Below, in pieces: positions 58,235 through 64,000 of a stretch of DNA of 64,000 nucleotides. Position 1 is the stretch's first letter; each line of letters begins with the position of its first letter. Both the position numbers and the translations under genes were made by a program. A model generated the notes under the pieces. The model was given only the letters and a program-made list of their open reading frames with translations, was not told where the DNA came from and did no database searches. The DNA comes from Gigaspora margarita (taxonomy: Eukaryota; Glomeromycota; Glomeromycetes; Diversisporales; Gigasporaceae): the NCBI GenBank assembly GCA_009809945.1, contig WTPW01000866.1, positions 223,789-287,788 on the forward strand, in the 5' to 3' direction.

Positions 58235-59640
58235 ATCCAAATTGTTGCAAGTTCCGCTCATGTAGATGATGGCCAGTGCTTAATTTTTGTAAAATCCTTA
58301 TCCAGTATCCTTGCTTTACTTTTATCTGTTTGTAGTCAACCTATACCTATTTTCATGTTTGGTTCTTTTTCTCATTTTCTCTCACTAAAGAACCATTTGT
58401 ATAAAACAGTAATTTCTTTTTTTTGTGCTATATATTTTTTCTATAACTTTTCTTTTAGAACTTCTTTATATCTTTGACTTAGGCTACGCCTATTTATTAA
58501 CTCTATTTTAAAACTTCTATTCTTCTTACTTCAAGTAGTGAACTTTTATACTTGCTTGCAAGTATAGTACTATTTGTCTTTCTATTTGATCACATATTCA
58601 TATTTAATTTCATCACTCTCTTTTTCTCTTTTTTTTATAACTTCTTAGTAATATTCTATGTATTTGTTTTAAACTTAAATTACTTATACAATTTGTAGTT
58701 TCTTCTTTATTGCTAAAATGCAACTTCTATATTTTTTGATTTGATATTAGTTCAGAACTGGTGCTAGAACTGCTTGCTAGTGTTTTTCTACTACTCCACA
58801 TTTTTGTTTTTTTGTAATTTTCAATATTGTATTTTGCTTTTGCAATATGTTTGGTAAATTTATTTTTTTTTTCATTTATTCTAGCTAATTGTTTTTAATT
58901 TAATTTTTAGTACAAGAGAATTATTTGCTTCAATACAAAAATTAGCTCTTAAAAATCTGTCTTGATTGTTTGATAGCAGCCTCTGCTCTAAACAACTAAA
59001 ACAATATAGTTTTCAAACTTTTTTGAATATTTTTTTGCTTAGTTTGAATGAAAACATATAACCAAACAATCTTCTTTTGAATTAATAAGTTGGTTTAATA
59101 AACAAGTTATACTTTTTAAGATAGACTACTTGTTTGCTACCAAAACTTTTCTATAATACAATATTTAGTAGTTCTTCACAACTTTCTATATTTTAGCAAT
59201 CTACTAAAAACATGAGTTCTAAATACAACTTTTTTGCTTTTGACCAAATCAGATAAGCTAAATTGTTTTTTTTTATATTATTAATTTCTTCAAATTTTGT
59301 CTAAATTTCTATTATTCTTGCATCAAAAAGGCCTTGTTTTTTTTCAAACTGCAATACAATTTAAAGGATATTAAAAGACTAAAATAGAGATAAAAATGAT
59401 TTCTCCTTATGGGTTTGACTTTCTGGTATAAAATATAGTAGAGAGCAAAACCCTACAATTTTGTTAAAAGTTGCAGAAGCATTAACAAAAGTATATCTTT
59501 GGTCTAATTTACTTTTGTAACTACTGTAGGCCCTTCCTAATCTGGTATACATAGTGAACAAGTTTTGTATTGGATTTGAGAGATTATTAGATTTGGAAAA
59601 ATCATATAACAAGATTATTGCTAATCTACCAATCAAATTA
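58235..59640 (-). pseudogene. LINE (non-LTR retrotransposon) remnant with RNase H domain
   Basis: Near the left end, the minus strand reads LYTNGSLVREN (58,403-58,371), then IGI-stop-LQTDKSKA and FTKIKHWPSST-stop-AELATI (58,307-58,240). This is the order YTDGS...GW...WPSSTRAEL of RNase H domains carried by LINE ORF2 proteins. The first catalytic Asp is Asn, and stops stand where Trp and Arg are expected. Upstream pieces (about 58,560-58,540 YKSSLLEVRRIEVL; 59,636-59,379 open) are frameshifted. The reverse transcriptase is not recognisable and the 3' end is lost at 58,235. When alive it copied its RNA into DNA; it could be of the type that moved the SINEs here. Confidence 0.6.
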
Positions 59641-60221
59641 CAGAACCAGACTAATGATTTTTATAAAATTCATCAAATTTTCTCAAACTCTAACAGAAGT
59701 TTTCTTAATAATGGAGCTTCCAGAAATTAGCTGATTTCAGGTTGGTTGGTGGGTCAGCTGAAGTATCAGGTGTAATTTCAGTTAAAATTTCATAATTCTG
59801 GTCAAAGTTACAAAATTATTTTTGATCAAAATTATAGATTTATTAATAATATTTAATAATTAATAACTTTTGATCTACTGAACCAAATTTGATAATTTAA
59901 CTACCAAATGATTCTCTCAATGAGAGGATATTAGCAAGCCCAATTCATTAGAAAAGTGTAAGATCCTATTTTATCATGTTCTATATATATATATAGTATA
60001 AATACTAATAGCATTATGAAATTATAATATTTGAATTTGAATTCTCAATAACTATTTATCCAAATGAGCTAAAAATTTTAATATAGATAGATATAAGATT
60101 GATTTATAATATTAAAATTTTAGCTTAATCAGATTAGTAGTTCTTGCAAAATTGCTTAAAAAACTATATATAATTTTGTTAAATTATTTTAGAGTAAAAT
60201 TGGTATTTAGCAATTGCAAGC

Positions 60222-60554
60222 AGTTATTACATAATAAAGACTAAATTTTACTATCTAAATCGATTATAATTGCTTAAGTAAACTTATTTGGTGATCAAAA
60301 TACATATACTCCAAAATTTTTATCCAAATTGGAGAACTTTTTATTATTTACTTTCAATTTTTACTTTCATCTAATATATTTTTTTAAAAAATTTTAATTT
60401 TTTTATTGAATGTAAAAATCAAAAGTCAAATAATAAAAAATTCTTCAATACTGATAAAAATTTTAGGATAAGTGTATTTTGATCTACTAAAAAAGGTTAC
60501 TTAAGCGACTATAATCAATTCACAAGTAAAATGTTACTTTACTATGTAGTGACT
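60222..60554. mobile_element. Foldback MITE FB-1, copy 4
   Basis: Arms AGTTATTACATAATAAAGAC and, inverted, AGTCACTACATAGTAAAGTA; about 333 bp, same length as copy 2. Confidence 0.7.
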
Positions 60555-61039
60555 GTTGTCAATCATTCAGTAGCTTGTTTTCAGATCAAAAATGTTTTTG
60601 AGTTTTTTTTAAATATTAAAATTTGATTAGTTAATAATCTTATCACTAGGGAGTATAACCTATGTAAACATGATTTACTGCACTTCACTAAAAATTTAAT
60701 CACAGAATCCTGTAATCAGAATAGATTTGTATTACTATAAAAGTTCTATAATTTATTAAATAATTATAAACCATGTTAGTAATGCAAATTTATTCTGATT
60801 TTAGGATCCTGTAATTAGATTTTAACAATTTTGGGCTTGCTAGAATTCTCTAATTGAGAGGATCATTTTGGTAGTTAAATCATCAAATTTGGTTTAGTAG
60901 ATCAAAAATTATTTACTATTAAATATTATATCTAACTTTTTAATAATCATAAAATCTAATTTGCTAATTTGGGTATCAGGTATTGGTGGGTAGAGGTAGG
61001 CTCATAGTAAACAAAAATCAGCTAATTTCTGGAAGCTCC

Positions 61040-61304
61040 CTAACTACTAATTCAAATTAGTTCAAATTTTTAGTATAAATAATGTATATATTCATTTATA
61101 ACATAATAAAGATTCAGCTAATTTGAATTAATAGTTTATAAGAAATCACTTGTATATGATAGTTAATTTTTTTAAAAATTGTGTATCAAATACAAGTGGT
61201 TTCTCAAAAACTTTTAATTCAAATTAGCTAAATTTTTGTTTGCTATAAATAAATATATTTATTATCTATAGTAAAAATTTAAGCAGATTTGAATTAGTAG
61301 TTAG
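61040..61304. mobile_element. Short TIR element, CTAACTACTAATTCAAAT ends
   Basis: Inverted ends CTAACTACTAATTCAAATTA and CTAACTACTAATTCAAATCT; a second inverted pair CAAATTAGCTNAATTTTT lies inside, and the centre has a further hairpin (ACCACTTGTATNTGAT). It splits the right arm of the long-TIR element. Confidence 0.65.
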
Positions 61305-61759
61305 CAAGAAAATGTTTGTCAAAGTTTGAAAAAATTTGATGAATTTTATAAAAAATTGATCTTTTTATACTTCATTAATTCATGGTTCTAATTGGTTGTT
61401 AATTATGTAGCCATATATGATGAATCAGAAACTTATGTATTTGGACTATCAGATATTAGAAATAGTAAGTTATAGGATATGAATTAAGGAACAAGCCTGG
61501 TAGATTTATTTTTAACTGATTATAGCAGGTAATCAGTTTTGACAGGATTAGTTTGAGGAGAGCTAATAGTATATACTTTTACAGTTTTTTGCAAGTTGGT
61601 ACACTAAAATTTCTTCATTGGGGTTTTTTAAAATTTTTATAAAAAAGTAAGAATTCTAGCTTATTTCTTTTAAAAGATTAGTAGTATTTACTTTTTCAAA
61701 CTAGAAATATGTTTTTAATTAAAACTAGTATTATTATAAGAAAGCTTAGTTACTATATA

Positions 61760-61962
61760 TAGTCGCCTCTTTCTAATCTAAACCACTCTAAACAGAACAC
61801 TATTAAACTCTCTCTAAACTGAACAAAATTGTCTAGAACATTTGTAAATTTTATTATAAAGTTCAGATTAGCCATATATAACCTTTTGAAAACTGAACTT
61901 TTTCAAATTTTTATATAGTAAAAAAAAGCAGACCTGGTATTCAGATTAGAAAGAGTTGACTA
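61760..61962. mobile_element. pogo-like MITE, 203 bp (diverged copy)
   Basis: Ends TAGTCGCCTCTTTCTAATCT and TAGTCAACTCTTTCTAATCT flanked by TA. The terminal pattern AGTC(A/G)(A/C)CTCT resembles the 184-bp family. Confidence 0.65.
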
Positions 61963-61983
61963 TATAAATAACAATGAATAATA

Positions 61984-62225
61984 TGGGGACATCAATAGAA
62001 AAGAAACAAATTTTTTTTAAGTAAAAGTTTTTGCAACTTTAAGTTAAAATAACTTAATAACTACTTAACCAAATTTAATATTTTTTTATTTTAATTTTAT
62101 ATAGTTATAGAATTAAAACAAAAAAAAATTTATTATATTAGATATAATAGTTGTTAATATATTTTAATTTAAAATTTAAAAAAAGTTCTAAAAATGATTT
62201 GTCTCTTTTCTATTAATATTCTCTA
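61984..62225. mobile_element. Foldback MITE FB-2, copy 3
   Basis: TGGGGACATCAATAGAAAAG at left and AGAGAATATTAATAGAAAAG inverted at right; internal palindrome as in 5,348-5,600. Confidence 0.65.
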
Positions 62226-62342
62226 TATCTTTGGAATCTCAGAGGTATATAAAAAATTTTTTTATTTGGATATATAGTATTAGATCTTTTTTATAGGGAA
62301 TTGCTATTCGCACCATGGATTTTTGCTATTTGCACCATGGTA

Positions 62343-62526
62343 CAGTCTACTCCCGCTATAGTCACACTGTCTGGCAGAAACTTGATGTGACTATAGTGAG
62401 AGAAACATAATAATAGTCACATCATGTGATTATAGCGAGAGTTAATTTTATATTACTGCAAATGATTGGTATATAGTTTCAAGAAAATGTGACTATTTCG
62501 GATGTGACTATTGCAGAAGTAGACTT
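62343..62526. mobile_element. pogo-like MITE, 184 bp, TSD TA (copy 3)
   Basis: Ends CAGTCTACTCCCGCTATAGT and AAGTCTACTTCTGCAATAGT, flanked by TA. Internal GTGACTATAGTGAGAG and its inverse form a second palindrome. Upstream, TTGCTATT(C/T)GCACCATGG is duplicated (62,301-62,340). Confidence 0.8.
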
Positions 62527-62547
62527 TACAATGTAGATCACCTCGAT

Positions 62548-64000
62548 TTTGTCACTTAAATATTTTAACTTTTAAAACTTTTTTTAATATTATCTCCATG
62601 AGTTCTTGATGAAATTTAATAAAAATTTTTTTATTAGAATTCTATGGATTCATAGAATTAAAATAAAAAAATTTTCATCGAATTTGGTCAAAAACTCATA
62701 GAGATATCTTTGATGAAAGTTCCTGTAAACAATTTCAACGTAGCTTCTTTGTAATATGTTTTTTTGCCTTTTCAAAATAACCCACTGTTCGGCGATGATT
62801 TACAAGAAATTTTACTATGCTAACTAGAAAAATTTATATAACAAGACTTGTAGCGCATATCATATACTATTAGAATCTCAAATTTCATGAAAAAATATTA
62901 AAAACTCGTGAAGATATTAACATTTTTGTAAATTCAGACGCATATATTTTCGCAAGTTTTCGCCTATATTCAAATGCTTCCGAAAGCACTTTCTCAAAAT
63001 GAACCTCAAAAACGTGACTAAGTAAATTGATACAATAGGTATACGAGAGTCTTCAGTTAAAATTTCATCATAAATGGATTAATATTGACGAAGTTATAAT
63101 GATTTTTCAATTTGCTTCCAGATTCAGGATTTTCTACAATTTTCAATTTTGATTAAAACAGAAAAATCACTATCACAGGCTATATTTTCACGAGTTCAAA
63201 TGAAACAAGTTACTGCGCACTAAGTAAACTTTTAGAACATATAATTGATTAATAGAATATCAATTTTATGAAAAAATAATGAAAACTCGTGAAGATATTA
63301 ACATTTTTGTAAATTCAGATACATACATTTTTGCAAGATTTTGCCTATATTCCAAAAGCACTTTCTCAAAATGAAATGTCAAGACGTGACTAAGTAAGTT
63401 GATACAATAGGTATACGAGAGTATTCGGTTAAAATTTCATCAAAAACAGATTAATATTGACGAAGTTATAATGATTTTTCAATTTGCTTCCAGATTCGGG
63501 ATTTTCTAAAGTTTTCAATTTTGATGAAAAAGAAAAATCACCATCACAGGCTAGATTTTCACAAGCTCAAATGAAACAAGTTACTGCGCACTAAGTAAAC
63601 TTTTAGAGCATATAATTGGTTATTAGAATCTCAAATTTTATGAAAAAATATTGAAAACTCGTGAAGATATTAACGTTTTTGTAAATTTAGATGCATATAT
63701 TTTCGCAAGTTTTCGCCTATATTCAAATGCTTCTGAAAGCACTTTCTCAAAATGAAACCTCCAAAACGTGACTAAGTAAGTTGATACAATAGGTATACTA
63801 GAGTCTTTATTTAAAATTCATCAAAAACGGATTAATATTGACGAAGATATTTAGATTTTTCGTTTGCAACTAGATTCGAATTTCTCTTGTAAACAATTTT
63901 GGCATGTGATATACATTTTTATCAAAGATATCTCTACGAGTACTTGACCAAATTTGATAAAAATTTTTTTTATTTAAATTCTACAAATATATAGAATTCA
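62548..64000. mobile_element. TIR element with internal 376-bp tandem repeats (runs off window)
   Basis: Left arm 62,548-62,750 (AACTCATAGAGATATCTTTG, AATTCTATGGATTCATAGAA) is inverted at 63,890-64,000. Between them, units with AACTCGTGAAGATATTAACN start near 62,903, 63,283 and 63,655 (periods about 380 and 372). CpG is retained, unlike the neighbouring LINE remnant. Confidence 0.75.
62850..63880 (+). repeat. About 376-bp satellite-like tandem repeat, nearly three units
   Basis: Each unit carries CTCGTGAAGATATTAAC, ATTTTCGCAAGTTTTCGCCT, GATACAATAGGTATACNAGAG and GTTACTGCGCACTAAGTAAA. Differences between units are mostly single bases plus a few short deletions. No frame is conserved. Confidence 0.85.

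Larger units (their letters stand above)
59622..61410. mobile_element. Long-TIR element with nested FB-1 and MITE
   Basis: Arms 59,713-59,960 and 60,835-61,039 are inverted (GGAGCTTCCAGAAATTAGCT and its inverse), and the match continues outward to about 59,622 and 61,410 once a nested MITE (61,040-61,304) is removed. FB-1 copy 4 (60,222-60,554) lies in the centre, next to TTTACTGCACTTCAC, resembling the end of the Harbinger-like element at 2,150. Confidence 0.65.

Noticed and set aside
62850..63880. Three spaced repeats as a CRISPR array
   Set aside because: The units are about 376 bp and abutting, with no short repeats and unique spacers, and the sequence is eukaryotic.

Overview
This looks like AT-rich nuclear DNA from an early-diverging fungus. 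An arbuscular-mycorrhizal fungus (Glomeromycotina) fits best, by inference only: base composition is extreme, there is one intronless gene with an Asn/Ser-rich insert and a BTB-like C-terminus, and transposons carry long decay by C:G to T:A change. An AT-rich chytrid or anaerobic gut fungus is not excluded. No prokaryotic gene, rRNA gene, functional tRNA gene or CRISPR array is visible.

The window has two kinds of DNA. Bases 1-39,555 and about 58,200-64,000 are packed, nested transposon debris with almost no CpG (I see none at 37,462-39,557 or 58,487-60,257). Bases 39,558-57,900 keep frequent CpG and have few recognisable transposons. They carry many simple repeats, clusters of the self-complementary block GTACGTAC, and the only convincing gene, a 347-residue BTB-like protein at 51,378-52,421.

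Left compartment: 1-1,233 holds a tRNA-headed element and a hAT-type palindrome. 1,242-3,912 is the first of four copies of a large non-autonomous element with degenerate CTTGCAAAGT-type repeats; the others are at about 22,190-25,990, 26,611-28,561 (with an assembly gap) and 36,144-37,560. 4,220-6,340 and 9,545-9,990 are decayed minus-strand coding remnants. 6,508-7,123 is a full-length SINE with a perfect 16-bp target duplication. 10,350-15,272 is a stack of transposons nested up to four deep. 15,470-17,460 contains a dead Tc1/mariner transposase. 18,748-22,175 is a foldback element split by a 2.37-kb hAT element. 32,437-36,143 holds more foldback elements.

Right compartment: 58,235-59,640 is the dead C-terminal part of a LINE with an RNase H domain. 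59,622-61,410 is a long-TIR element. 62,548-64,000 is an element with about 376-bp internal tandem repeats that runs off the window.

Most repeats were defined by comparing copies inside this window. Several insertions have an empty-site counterpart here, so their ends and target duplications (8 bp for hAT-like, TTA/TAA for Harbinger-like, TA for pogo/mariner-like) are read directly. Class names rest on those duplications and on the terminal bases, not on searches.
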